Positions 22,500-34,700 of a stretch of DNA of 64,000 bases are shown one piece after another; within the stretch, counting starts at the first letter, position 1; the number at the start of each line of letters is the position of its first letter. Source of the stretch: Ditylenchus dipsaci (lineage: Eukaryota > Nematoda > Chromadorea > Rhabditida > Anguinidae); contig SADC01001288.1 of assembly GCA_004194705.1 (NCBI GenBank), forward strand, positions 186,001 to 250,000, written 5' to 3'. The notes under the pieces were generated by a model, which did no database searches, was not told where the DNA came from, and was given only the letters and a program-made list of their open reading frames with translations. Position numbers and translations under genes: made by a program.

Positions 22500-23066
22500 T
22501 GCTTTACCAGTGCGTCATGCAATCACGCCTCAAAAACCAAAATGTATATTTTTAAAGCCATGTGCTAAAAATGTCCTACCAACGATTGTATTTTCTGAGG
22601 TTCCAATTATGCTTGCGAATCGACAACAGGATGATAGCATTTGACAACGGAAAGGATAGTAATGTTTTTGTAATCTAGCTGTCGTACTCCGTGTCCGTAA
22701 AAGCCCAAGTGTCCGTCTTTTGAAAGAGTATTTTTTCTCTAAGCCTACTTTGCGGCCAAATACCCTAAGTATTGTTGGTGCAAAAGGTGTGAAATAGGTG
22801 AAAAATGAAAAGAGTTGGCTCAGAGAAAAATAATTTTTGGAGGGGCGGGCAGTTGGGCTGCTGACAAATGCTTTACAAGTGCGATATGCAAATACGTCTA
22901 AAAATCGAAATGCATCTTTTCGAAAGCCATGTGCTAATAATGTCTTATCAACGATTGTATTTTCAGAGGTTCTTATTAGGATTGCGAATCTACAACAGAA
23001 TAATAGCACTTCCCAAAAACAGTATATTAGTGTTTTCGTGGTCTAGCGGTCATATTCCGTGTCCGG
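22500..23066. repeat. diverged tandem duplication, period about 365 bp
   Basis: 22,500-22,700 and 22,865-23,066 align along their length. Shared strings include AAAGCCATGTGCTAA, CAACGATTGTATTTTC and ACTCCGTGTCCG/ATTCCGTGTCCG. The second copy carries TGGTCTAGCGGTCATATTCC, like a tRNA 5' half with A box; the first has the eroded AATCTAGCTGTCGTACTCC. The long minus-strand open frame across this region is a by-product of the repeat. Confidence 0.65.
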
Positions 23067-23598
23067 CAGCTTGATGGCGTGGAATTTAGTGTTGATTTGG
23101 ATTCCACTCTGAGTAACCTCATTTTTTAAATTTGGACTAAATGAATTTTTGACCATTGTTTTATGAGGATTTAGCCATCTCAACTAACCACTACTACTTG
23201 TCTGCCCACACCTTTTTACATTACCTTTATTCTTGTTGTTGTCCTGTTCAAACACAAGAATGGGGAACTAGCTAAACAGCACAAGTCCTCCTCTCCCCTA
23301 CCTCTCCACCTGCCTATTCTCGCCTGATGGACAACTACAAGGAGTAAGGAGAGGTATCGGAGACTCATTAGGCGAATCTTTTAAGCGATTTGGATGGATT
23401 CTTCCTCTTTTCTTTTGCTTGCTTGTTCCTTTCTTCCACCCTTCATCTAAGCTCTTTTGTATTATTGTTTCTGGGTGGTGGATTTTAGCAGTTTGTGTGT
23501 GGTTGTCTCTTCCTAATGGATCAATGCTACACAAGGCATACTTTTACTTATTTCACTTTTACTAATTTTTTAACTTTTTTGGATCAATTACAGCACTT

Positions 23599-23845
23599 AC
23601 CGTAATTCCTCTAATAAGCCGCCCCCCTCTGGTTCAAAATCGTGTTCTTGGCATTGTGTTTTTGACCCATTTTTTGAAGACTCCTCTTTGGCAAGTTACC
23701 CCTCAATTTGTAGCCAGTGAGATGAGCTACAAAATAGATGGTGTCTTGCCTAACAGTGGTTTTCAAAACATAGGTCAAAACACAATGCCAGAAACCCGTT
23801 TTTTGAATTTAGGGGGGGGGCGGCTTATTAGAGGAATTACGGTAA
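23599..23845. mobile_element. TACCGTA-family MITE
   Basis: TTACCGTAATTCCTCTAATA and TATTAGAGGAATTACGGTAA are perfect ends. CTACAAAATAGATGG in the centre is flanked by mirrored arms including TGGCATTGTGTTTTGACC and its partner. The TA-edged terminus and TCTAATAAG are shared with copies at 36154, 38591, 49491, 52596, 53739 and 56399. Confidence 0.75.
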
Positions 23846-23924
23846 ATCCCCTGACTTTCATAATCTCTGAAATCCTTATTTTGGTTTATATCAAGATTTT
23901 TTTAACTTGGACGTGTAGTGTCTA

Positions 23925-24120
23925 ATTGAAGGTGTAGCTTTAAATCTCAGCTTTCCAATGAACTATTCAACTTTGCTGAATTTTCTCAGAAATGTAGAGA
24001 TTTAGAAGTTTGAATGAAATAATTGCTATATTTTAGAATGATAAATCTTCACATTTCTGACTTCATTCAGCAGGATTTTATAGCATATTAGAAAGCTGAG
24101 GTCAAGGGCTACATGCTAGT
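23925..24120. repeat. palindrome of the GTAGC/CAGCTTTC family
   Basis: GTGTAGCTTTAAATCTCAGC near 23931 is mirrored by GCTGAGGTCAAGGGCTACAT at about 24097. CTGAATTTTCTCAGAAATG and CATTTCTGACTTCATTCAG form the inner arms. Confidence 0.5.
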
Positions 24121-24129
24121 CTATTAAAT

Positions 24130-26500
24130 TTGAAAAAACAACAAAAAATGTAAACAAAATTTATGCCGCTAGTGGAAAATCGGTTCCCATTTTTTCTTTA
24201 AAAAAATCAACAGGAGGGACCAAGGCATATTTCTGGAAAAAATACAACAGGGAAGAGGGCAAGGCAAAAATAGGAACCGATTCTCAACTAGTGCCAAATT
24301 TGTTGGTGTAATTCAGTGATTCGATGCTGCAATTTAAGTCAAACCTCAGATCAACTTTTTTTCCGACAACGACTTTGCGGACGACCTAATAGTAAAAATG
24401 CGGGAAACCGAAATTTGCATTTTTCACTGCATCCAAAATGTAATATTTGTTGACTTTTTTGACTTTTACAATTATTTAGGGTGTTGTTGCTATTGTTGTT
24501 GTGCATCCCGCATTCCTTTCTTCTTATTCTTTTTCGTTTTTCTAACCATCAAGAAGTTCCACCCAAACCACTTTTAGTGATTGGCTGGCCCCCTTACTAA
24601 AGCCTAGGCCCACCAAGGTAGAAATCAGACAAATGGTTTGAATTGTCAACATTTCCACCACCTTCATACTTATTTTTGTTACATCTTTACTTGGACAAGT
24701 GCTGACAAATATATAAAGGTTGAATTACTGGGCGTATTTATTGCTCACCTATATGTCAATATCATTATAAAAAAATAAGGATCAAGAAAGGAATCTGAGC
24801 GATTGAGCTAAGCAAATTGCGATTCTGATGCGAGAAATCGCTTTTTAGCAAAAGTTTCACCACTCTTACTCTCTGGTATACAAATCCGAAAATTTTGAAG
24901 AAGAATTCAGAAGTCAGAAACACACTTTTTTCGGTTTTTTACTTTTTGGTATCCTACGTTGGCTAAATTTACACATAACTCCACTACAGTTAACTATCGT
25001 TATAACTCCAGCCCCTCAAGTTCGTTCCTGCCTAGTGTCCGACCCTTTTTACCCTGATTTTTCAAGACGTTTACCGAACCTGATTCGACAGTCCTATTAG
25101 AAATATCTTACAGATTTATATTTTACCGGTCGTTTCTGAAAAAGTTGAAACTTTTGCCAGTAAGATCCGAGCCTCTCGATATAAAAACGCCATTTTTGAA
25201 AAATTGGCCGTATTTCTTAACGGGGGGGGGGTGGTTTGCCCCTTAACCCCCCCCCCCCCCCCCCCCCCCCCCTCTTGTATTTTTTCGTGATTTTTTAAGC
25301 TTTAGGCTTTGGCAAGGGTTGGCCAGCGTACGTTAAGATGGACTCGAACGTATTTTAAACTCACGTTTAAGTTCGTCCTAACACTTGCTGGCCTACTTTT
25401 CCCTGAGCCTTAGCCTAAAAACTCACAAAAAAACAACAACAGGGGAGATTAAGCCAACCTCCCCCTCCCTACATAGGCTTTTTTCAAAACCATTTCGTAG
25501 TTCGTAAAACATCTTTAGTACCGTCTAACATGCGCTGGCCTACCCTAATCCTAAAGCCTTAGCCAGGGCTTCGAATGAAAAATTTCAAAAAAGGACATTT
25601 GGGTGAAAAAAGAACATTTTGACTGTTTTTGAAGTAAAAGGGTAATTTTATCCAGTGCTTGTTGCCATTTTGAAGCGAAAAAAAAAAGATTTTGACTAAA
25701 TTTTCAAAAATAAAAAAACATTTCGGGTGCCAAAAAAAGACAAATCTTTTTAAAAAGGACGATTCGAAGCCCTGGCCTCAGCCTAAGTCAAAAAAATAAG
25801 GCCTAAGTGGCTAAAACAGAACATAGGGCAGAACGCCAAAAAGACACAAAAGGAACCGAAAGCACCTACCACCTCTGAAAGAGCCATAATTAAAACATTG
25901 GTCAAGAAGCCCTAAAGTTACAAGAACTGTAACTTTCCAAAAAAACTTCTTATTCCGCAGCCCATCATCGTTATTGCTGACCTCATCAAGCACCTATAAG
26001 TGTGTTGAATGAGCTTTTTGAAGTGTGGATGTCCTAATATAGTGGTGCGCTTCAATTGCAAGAACATTTAAGTGGGCGTCTATCTTCTTTTTTCCCGTAT
26101 TTAGCACATATTTTCTGCATGCATTTGCTTTTTTTGCATCCCATCTGCAATTTGTTATTTTATTTGTTTGACTCAGCAGCAGGTTGATGAGGGTTTAGCC
26201 TTTTTGTAGACATACACACCTTATACTACAACCACTTCTTTCTCTGGCAGTACAAAGATGGGTGGAGGCAGCCTCCTTAAACAATCAATCCCTTTTGTCC
26301 TCCTCCTACTTCTCTTCCCCTCCTTATTGTGGGTGAGGGGCATTTCACTTTTTTCTTGTTAGCTAAACTGATGATCACTCAATTAGAGAGCTGGTTCGCC
26401 GTTTGTTGAGTGTGGAGTCAGGTTTTGATGTTTTTTTTGCCATGTCAGCCATATTATTTTAAAATTGACCATTTAATTTTATTTTCTCAGCCCACATAAC
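24130..26500. other. no gene supported; dispersed repeats and a C28-type tract
   Basis: A fragment with CCCCTCAAGTTCGTTCCTGC at 25,012 belongs to the AAGTTCGTTCCCGCC family. G10 at about 25,220 is followed within 30 bp by a run of roughly 28 C. The interval 26,170-26,420 is repeat-poor. Open frames are short and lack splice context. Confidence 0.4.
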
Positions 26501-26599
26501 GTTTTTTCGATATTTTTATTTCACAATTTTAAAAATCTCGGCTTGTTCACTAACCACCGCAAATAATTGTGACGGCCGGAGTGCAGATCGAACCTATAG

Positions 26600-26995
26600 C
26601 CTATTGTTTTTGGCTCAAAATGATGCACAGGTTCGAGTCCACTGGTGGCGCGTATATTATTGGCAAACAGCCTATAAACTCGATTAAAAGGGCTTCTCAG
26701 GTCAGCTGAGTAAGAAAAAAAGCCTCGGTGGCGCAGTGGATAAGCGTTTGTGTTTATGGCCCCAAAATCATGCACAGGTTCGATTCCACCTGGTGGCATG
26801 CTAATGAATAATTTTTTGACTAATTCATTGGGATAATTCGACTTTTTTAGCGACAAAATTCAGAATCAGGCAACCCAAATACTTATACACATTGATCAAA
26901 CAAGCCAAAATAAATAGCGCGCCACCACGTGGACTCGAACCTGTGCATCATTTTGAGCTAAAAAAACACTTATACGCTGCGCCACCGATTCCGAA
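26600..26995. mobile_element. foldback element with tRNA-like arms
   Basis: A tRNA-like unit on + at 26722-26797 has A box TGGCGCAGTGG and B box GGTTCGATTCC. A second on - at about 26924-26990 has the same boxes in reverse. Between them lie TTAGCGACAAAATTCAGAATC and strings common to the copies at 33815 and 59003. A further B-box half (GGTTCGAGTCC) is at 26632. Acceptor-stem mismatches show these are not working tRNA genes. Confidence 0.65.
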
Positions 26996-27805
26996 TTTTT
27001 CATTCTAAGTAGCACTCGATGTAATAATCTCAATAATTTCCCCTACGCAAAACTGACAAAATTTGCCCAAAATATGTCTTTCGACATATTTTTTCCCCAA
27101 AATACGCAGTTGATTTTTTGTCTGCATACATTTTTTGCCGCTGTTTTCTTTGCATACGCACTTGCCAACTTTTTGATTTTTCTGTAGTCCACATTCTTCA
27201 TAAAAATTTCCATTGGCATTCTAGCCGATTTGATAGATCCCTCTTCTTCTTGGGTGAATTAATAGAGGTTTTGCATCACACATATCTTCAAACCGCTGAT
27301 TTCCAATCACTAAAACAGCTTTCGAAGATGCTTTTTTCCTAACAAACTTCTTTTCAATTATTCAATTAATGATGCTGCTGGTTTTTTCTTGCTCCACATC
27401 TAATTTTTGGCTGCTACTTCTACCGCTAATGAATATTTGTGTTGCTGATTGCGTGCAGAAGGTGGGGATAGATAAAGAGAAATGGCTAATAGATTGCGCA
27501 AAAAGGTCATTCACACGTTATATAGGAGCGCGCTTTTGTGCAACCCATCAATGTGCCCTCAGGCCAGCTTGCCCTTACCTTTTTTTATAACTGGCTTTTT
27601 TGTTGTTTTTATGGCTTTAGCGGTTTGTTTTTGTTGATAACATAACCTATGTTTAAGAAAAAAAATAAGTGACTTTTGCAAGAGTGTGCTCATTTCAGGC
27701 AAACAGAAGCAGGTTTCAACAATAACCGAAGACCCGAAAGTGCAATAGGTTTCTGAGCATTTCGGGTGTCCAAAATTAATGACATACCTTCTTAATGAAC
27801 TACGG

Positions 27806-28410
27806 CCTACTCTCGATAAACTGGCACCCCTGGGACCAGCCTGGAGTGCCAGTTTATCGAGGGTGCCAACTTATTGGGATGTTATTCTGGCTAATTTCTT
27901 TGTCGACCAGCCGAATAGGGCTTTTTTAAAGGGCAAAACTTTTTTTGTCACAGATTCACTTTTTTGACACAGATGTCCATATTTCTGTCACAGATTTAGC
28001 TAAAGCCACTAGACACCCCAAAAAAGTCGTTCCCCAGCTAGGTCCGACACTTATTTAGACCTCTTTTGAAAGTTTTTGTCGACTCTGTTTGGACAGTCTA
28101 TCACAAGCCAATATCGTATGGATGCAGATTTGCCGATCTTTTTTTAAAATCCAAAAATTTTTCACTCTAAAAAGCAAAATCTCGATAAACGGACACCCTA
28201 TTTATGAATTAGGGTGTCGGTCTACCAGGGTTTTTCTTTTTTAGAGTGAAAAGTTTTTGGACTTCGAAAAACGGTCGGCGAAATCGGCATCCTTGCGACC
28301 AGACTGTCAAAACGGAATTGACAAAAACATTCAAAAAGAGGTATAAAAAAAGTGTCGGACCTAGCTGGGGAACGAGCTTTTGGGGGTGTCAGTTTATCCA
28401 GGTTCGACTG
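27806..28410. mobile_element. pogo-type element, word GTGCCAGTTTATCGAGG, with inner palindrome
   Basis: TCTCGATAAACTGGCACC at the left faces GGTGTCAGTTTATCCAGG and GTTCGACTG plus TA at the right. TGGGACCAGCCTGG replaces the family core GGGACCGG. The interior holds TCGTTCCCCAGCTAGGTCC and its mirror at 28030 and 28365, so two family signatures coexist in one element. Confidence 0.6.
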
Positions 28411-28604
28411 TACGAGGTGCCTTTGCTATGGACAAAATTTCAACAATTGAAGAAAGCAAGCCAATGAATTTTTTAATTTTCGCAGAATTTTCTTCTAAAA
28501 TGACTGATTGCAATAAAGTCTTATTTTTGAGCCTTTTCTAAGATTTTCTTATGTTATCAGATTGTATGTTTGAAGCTTTATTATAACTTACATTGCTTTA
28601 TTTA

Positions 28605-28631
28605 TTTAACGAATTTGCAGGTTAGAACCTG
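28605..28631 (+). promoter_or_regulatory. acceptor AG and short 5' UTR of the FN3 gene
   Basis: TTTATTTAACGAATTTGCAG ends at 28620, 11 nt before the ATG. This fits a spliced-leader acceptor or a 5' UTR intron. Confidence 0.45.
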
Positions 28632-28767
28632 ATGAGCCCATCTTCATCGGGTATGCTGAGGCCAACTACGGCAACACACACTTCTTTATTCATTCACTTA
28701 TTTCTTGCCATTCTAATCACTCAGGATCTATTTGTTGGTATTTCATGCAAACGATCCATCAATTCTG
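28632..28767 (+). CDS. FN3 gene exon 1: signal peptide
   Basis: The start MSPSSSGMLRPTTATHTS is followed by the hydrophobic core LFIHLFLAILI and a probable cleavage region near VGISC. The exon ends in phase 1 and joins cleanly to DAIRVRVRRQ in exon 2. The first ATG is preferred because the acceptor AG lies 11 nt upstream; a second Met at residue 8 would also keep the signal. Confidence 0.8.
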
Positions 28768-31700
28768 GTAAAATATTAGATTTTCTTATTATCTACATTT
28801 GGCTACTGAAATATACCCCACCTAAAAAGCTACTGGAATACATCCTCCCATATAATTTATGGAAGGGACCTAAAAGCCCCATTTTTGAAAAAAAAAAATT
28901 GTACAAAAGCCAGGGCTCCGAAATGTCCTTTTTTAAAAAGGTTTTCCTTTTTTTTCGGGACACCAAATCTTATTTTGGTTTGGTATTTCACATCAAAATC
29001 TAATGTTTCATTAGCATAAAAGCAAAAAGAACAGGTTGAAACCTTTTACTAAAATACCCTAAAATGTTCTTATTTCGATAAAATGTCATTATCTTCAAAA
29101 TTTTCAGTTCAGAGTCTTAACAAAAGCCCTTGTTAGCAATGGATATGCCCTGAGTCTAAGCCTAACGCTAAGGGCCTAAGCCTAAGCCTGAATTATTGGG
29201 TGGGGTATATTCCAGTAGCGCCAAAAATTATTTACTTACACAAATACTAAGCGTATTCTTAAACGGCCATTGATGTTTGTCGGTTGTCCCCGCCAATTCG
29301 AAAAATTCCTAATCATTGAGCTTCGGTACGAATTTTTGGCGCTACTCGGTTTTCTGAAAATTTTCAAAACTTTTGGCTCTACCTTTTTTGCGGCTAAAGT
29401 ACACTATACCGCCTAGCTCAAAAACGCCTTAAATCGTGTTTTTTCGACGTTTTAGCTTCTGAAACGTCCAGAAAAGGTGTTTTTAGGAACCGGCCGAGCA
29501 TTTTTGAAAAAAAAATTTCACCAAAATTTTGACTTCTTGCCTTGGGGGACCAAGGTAACTCAACCTAAAAGGGTACGTGGATAGTCAAAATGTGGTGTTT
29601 GTGTGGTATTCTACTGTTTTTCCTGACTGCACCTTGGCAAAAACACTCTATATGCGTTTTATGATCAAAAGTCTTGCTCGGAATCATGTCTAAGGTAAGT
29701 GCGTGCGCTCATCTCTAACAAACCAAGCCTGGAGCTTGGGGGTTGCTTGATCTTTTCATGCATACAGAGTAACTTTCGAGTGTTTTGCGTCTAAGGTATG
29801 TGGGTGTGCGCATCTCAACCCCAAGAAACCAAGCCACCTGCGCCCCGAAGGGCCCCCTGCGCTCCCGAAGGGTTACTTTTGAATACTGGCTCCTACCGCA
29901 TAAATAATTCTGGTATGCATGTTTTTTCATGCATCCAGAGTCACTTTCGAGTGATTTGTGTCACCGAAGGGGGCGCAGGGGGCTTGGTTGCTTGGGGTTG
30001 AGATGCGCACACCCACATACCTGAGACACAAATCACTCGAAAGTTACTCTGGATGCATGAAAAGAGCAAGCAACCCCAAGCCCCGGGCTTGGTTGGTTAT
30101 AGATGAGCGCACTCACTTACCTTAGACATAATTCCGAGCAAGACTTTTGATCATAAAACGCATATAGAGTGTTTTTGCCAAGGTGCAGTCAGGAAAAACA
30201 GTAGAATACCACACAAACACCACATTTTGACTATCCACGTACTTTTATGGCTTAAGTTACCTTGGTCCCCCAAGGTAAAAAGTCAAAATTTTGGTGAATT
30301 TTTTTTTTCAAAAATGCTCGGCCGGGCCCTAAAAACACCTTTTCTGCACGGTTCAGAAGCTAAAACGTCGAAAAAACACGATTTTCGGCGTTTTTGAGCT
30401 AGGCGGTATAGTGTACTCTTGCCTTTTTTGCTTTTTTATATATAGCTCCTATTCCCTCATCTTCTTAATTATACTCAAACATGTTTTCAAACTATAAAAC
30501 ACACGCCCTTTTTAATATTGTCTTGGTTCTCCTTTTGTATTTTCGACTTGTAGTTAGGTATAACCGATAAAAAAACTGCTGAAACGCCACGGAAAAAGGC
30601 ACTAGATTCAACAAGTCCCCAAACTTTTGTACCAACCTATTTGGTTCCTACTCAAGTGCTATTGCTCAAAAAAATTATGTGACCCATTCAATGGACTCCC
30701 ATATTTAACCCTCTGTCACACAAAATAAGGATGACTATCCTTAGGCGTTAATTCAAAAACCAATAAGGTTTAAACTAACTGATTTGCAGACGCTATCCGA
30801 GTCAGAGTCAGACGCCAGGCCAGAGAACCAGAAAGCCTGTTGACTGTGGAATGGGAGGGCATCCAGAGTGGCGACCATCCAGACTCTTCCATTCGCGGCT
30901 TCATAGTTGAGTACAGGGCGGAGAAAGAGGCGCAATGGAATGTCCACTCGGGGGTGATCCCCTACAAAGGGCCTAATCATCAATACAGAGTTCAGGTGGA
31001 AATACAAATATTATAAAAAAACAAAAATCCTACGTAAAATCTCTTAAAAGGCGCTAGTGTCATATACCCTTCACCCCAACAACACTCACCTAACAGAGAT
31101 ACGAAATAGTGCATTAAGAATAATTTTTAAAATAATGTTTATGCTTGAAGAGGGAGGGGGTGGAAAAGCCAATTAGGTTTGAAAAGTGGCCTCCATGGCG
31201 CAGTGCGTAAGTGCTCGCGTTTTTTGGCCCAAAATGCGTACACACTCATTTGGGCGAAACTCATTTGGGCGAAACTCATTTGGGCGAAACTCATTTGGGC
31301 GCCCTCGTTTGGGCGCCCTCATTTGGGCGCCCTCATTTGGGCGCCAATATTTTATATTGGTTTTTAAATGTCTCAGATAGTCTGAAAAGGATATGTTAAC
31401 CCCAGGGATAGTAGGGAAACCATCACGTACCCACATGTAAAGGGTATCCAGCTCCATAATCCTGAAATTTTACATTTAGTGAAAATCGATCAAAATCCAT
31501 TTTATCCTATCCGAAATCAAGTGCTAAACATGTTTTGGTAGTTCCATAACATTTTCATTTGGTGTTGCCACCTGAAAACCTGGGTACCACCACCATTTCT
31601 GCCCACTCTTTAAGCCCACTCATTCCTCACAACATTTTGTGTCCCCAAGTTAGTGAACTCGGACTAGCAAAACATTATAATTTTAAAATTTCTCCACAAG

Positions 31701-34700
31701 ACAAAAATATCACTGTCCGGGTACTGCTACACTACCTGAGTTCCCCAACCTGAGTATGACTATCTGGGCACAATAAAACCAAGTGGTTGTCCACCTGGAT
31801 CGAAAAAATTTTTTCGTTTTTCATGTTCCGAATCTTGTTTTCTGGAGTGATTCGGGCATGCTAAAGATGGTTTGATAGTGGTAAAAGGCCATTTTCTTGA
31901 ATATTTTTTGAGTTTTGGAAAATAATTGATTTTACCGAAAACTCGATTTTATCAAAACTCAAAAAATTTTCGAGAAAATGGCATTTGACCACTATCAAAC
32001 CGTCTTCAGCGTGCCCGAATTAGTCCAGGAAACAGGTTTTGGAAAGTGAAAAAAAAAAAAAAAAATTATTTTTTTGTGATCCAAGTGGATCACCACTTGC
32101 TTTTGTCGGTACATGGGATATTCAGCAAAACTACTGTTGGTTCATAAGAACAATGTTTGAATTAACAAGTAAAATTGTGAAGACAAAAATATAAAAACAT
32201 TGCGTTTCGTAAATTTTTGTGGATCAATTCGCTCTGGATCAATTCGACGCCGCCCGGTGGATACCCTTCATGGGTGGGTACTTGGTGGTTTCCCTACCAT
32301 CCCTGGGTTAACATATCCTTTTCAGACTATCTGAGACATTTAAAAACCAATATAAAATATTGGCGCCCAAATGAGGGCGCCCAAACGAGGGCGCCCAAAT
32401 GAGTTTCGCCCAAATGAGGGCGCCCAAATGAGTTTCGCCCAAATGAGTACGAACCCTAAAATGGTGTTGCAGGTTCGATTTTACATGGTGACATGCTATT
32501 TACTTTGGATTGTTTGACCAGTTCTAGGGCTAATTTGGGTCGCTGATCCCGAATCCGGCGTCAAAAAGGTCTAATCATCCATAGAACTGGCCAAACAAGC
32601 CAAAAAATAGCGTGCCACCGCGTGGGATCGAACCCGCATCATTATTTTGGGCCAAATAACACGAACGTTTACGCACTGCGCCATGTAAGTCACTTCTTGA
32701 GAACTAAATGAATCCCCCTTTTTAATATTTGCAAAAAAACGATTGATAATTATGCATCAACACAACATTATATGCTTATCCCCAATAATTTAGGCTGAGG
32801 GCCTGACAATTATGGCTTGCTCACGTCAGTCCAAGTGAACACCTCTGATCCGAACTCTAACTCTAACTTGGTGTTCACGAACTTCAAATTAGAATTAGAG
32901 TTGGAGGTTGAGCTTGAAGGTGTTCATGCGTATATTGGATTCCCTTGTAGTGAATCCCCCAAAAACTAACTTTTGTGGCTTTGGGGGGAGATTCTGAGTC
33001 ATATAAGCTATATAAACAAGCAATTTCAATCTCGACCTCGAACTCGATGTACAGGGTGGCCCAAAAAAACCTGGAAAAATTCGAAAAATTTCGTTTTTTC
33101 AAAGATGTTTAAATAATGGTTGTGAGGCCGGTTCCGAGTCCTCTCATTCTGCCGTAGTCCTAGGTCTAGCTCTCGTAGCATGAGATTAACGCGACTCGCT
33201 CCACAGGGCTGACTCACTAAGTGGTTGCTTCCCATATGTTGCTTGCCTCGTAGCTGACCTTATGACCTAAGACTGCAACCGTCCATCCTTGTTACACCAA
33301 ATTCAATATAAAAAAATAGAGGCACGATGAAAAAAACAATAAATGAATGCGACACGCAAAATTTCAATGACTGAATTGTCTAATTTAAACTGTTCAAAAA
33401 GTTTGAATTCGAACAGCAATTCTGACATATTTCTTTGAAATTTTGCTGTGATTTTCGAAATGTTTTTGCACTAGCACGTAGCCCTTGATTTTGGCTTTCA
33501 AAAGAGCTACAGACACCGCTGAATAATGTAAGAAATATATAAATTCAAAAGTCTTAAACAAAACAGTGTTAATTTTGAAAATTTTCAGGTTTTTTTGGGC
33601 CGCCCTGTACGTGAACACCCTCGGGTTAGAGTTAGAGTTCGGATGTTTGACTACATGGGCACCTCTTACCCGAACTCTAACTCTAATAACGTGAACAAGC
33701 CATTACTTTTAAATTACCATTACCATAAAAAATTCTTAACACAAAGGTGTTCCAGACTTTAAACGGCTTCTGGTTATCAAAAATCTAAGTTTTAGAAAAT
33801 CCATCCAGGCACGCTAGTTTTTATTGTCTTGTTTGACCCATAAATAGGGAGTAATTGGAGTGGCTGATTCTAAATCTGGCGCTAAAAAGGTCAAATCACT
33901 CCCACACATTGATTCTAAATCTAGCGCTGAAAAGGTCGAATTACCCCAGCAATTGGTCAAACAAAGCAAAATAAATAGCGTGCCACCACCTGGGATCGAA
34001 CCTGGCACGATTTCGTGCCGAAAAACACAAACGCTTCTCCATTGCGCCACCGAGGCCGAATTTTCAAGTCTAAACAGCTTTCCCCTCCCTGTTTAATATG
34101 CACTTTATACTTGGGCGTAGGATTGGAATCCCATGCGATTCCCGGGATTGGAATCTTAGAAATTTTGGAAATCCCAATCCAAAATCCCAAAGATTCATAG
34201 TCCGAAATCCAAAATCCCACCGGTTCACATTTCGAAAATCCCAAAATTATCCCAAAATCCCCAAAAATGCGTATAAATTTATTTAGTCTCGAAACTAAAT
34301 TTTTTTTATTTCACATGACTTTTGTGTGCTTTTTGTCGTCATATTTGTTTCTGGGCATGAAAAAACTGGAAATCCCAGAATTTTGGAAATGCCAATCCAA
34401 AATCCCAAAATTTAAAATAATTTCAAAAATCCCAATCCAAAATCCAAAAATTTGAAGTAATTTCGAAAATCCCAATCCCAAATCCCAAAAAAACAAGAAC
34501 GCCCAAGTATGATGCACTTGTACTGCGTATACTTACCGAACACCCTTGCAACTTATACTAAACTGGAGCCAGCAATTTTTTTATATAATAAGCAATTACA
34601 ATATTTTTTGTTAAATGTGTATTGAAAAATAAAAGTTCACAAATTCTGAACGCTCGGGGTAGGAGCAGCCTGTGCCAATTCAAATTATGTTACCGCGAAT

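Noticed and set aside
22530..23009. 159-codon minus-strand open frame
   Set aside because: It spans a diverged tandem duplication and reads the same non-coding unit twice. It has no splice context or recognisable family.
26722..26797. Functional tRNA gene
   Set aside because: The A and B boxes are good, but the acceptor stem has mismatches, and copies recur in inverted pairs, so it is a tRNA-derived repeat.
31559..31753. Coding exon in FN3 intron 2 (peptide with NFKISPQDKNITVRVLL)
   Set aside because: The frame looks fairly coding, but there is no acceptor in phase, exons 2 and 3 join without it, and it lies inside a nested palindromic element.
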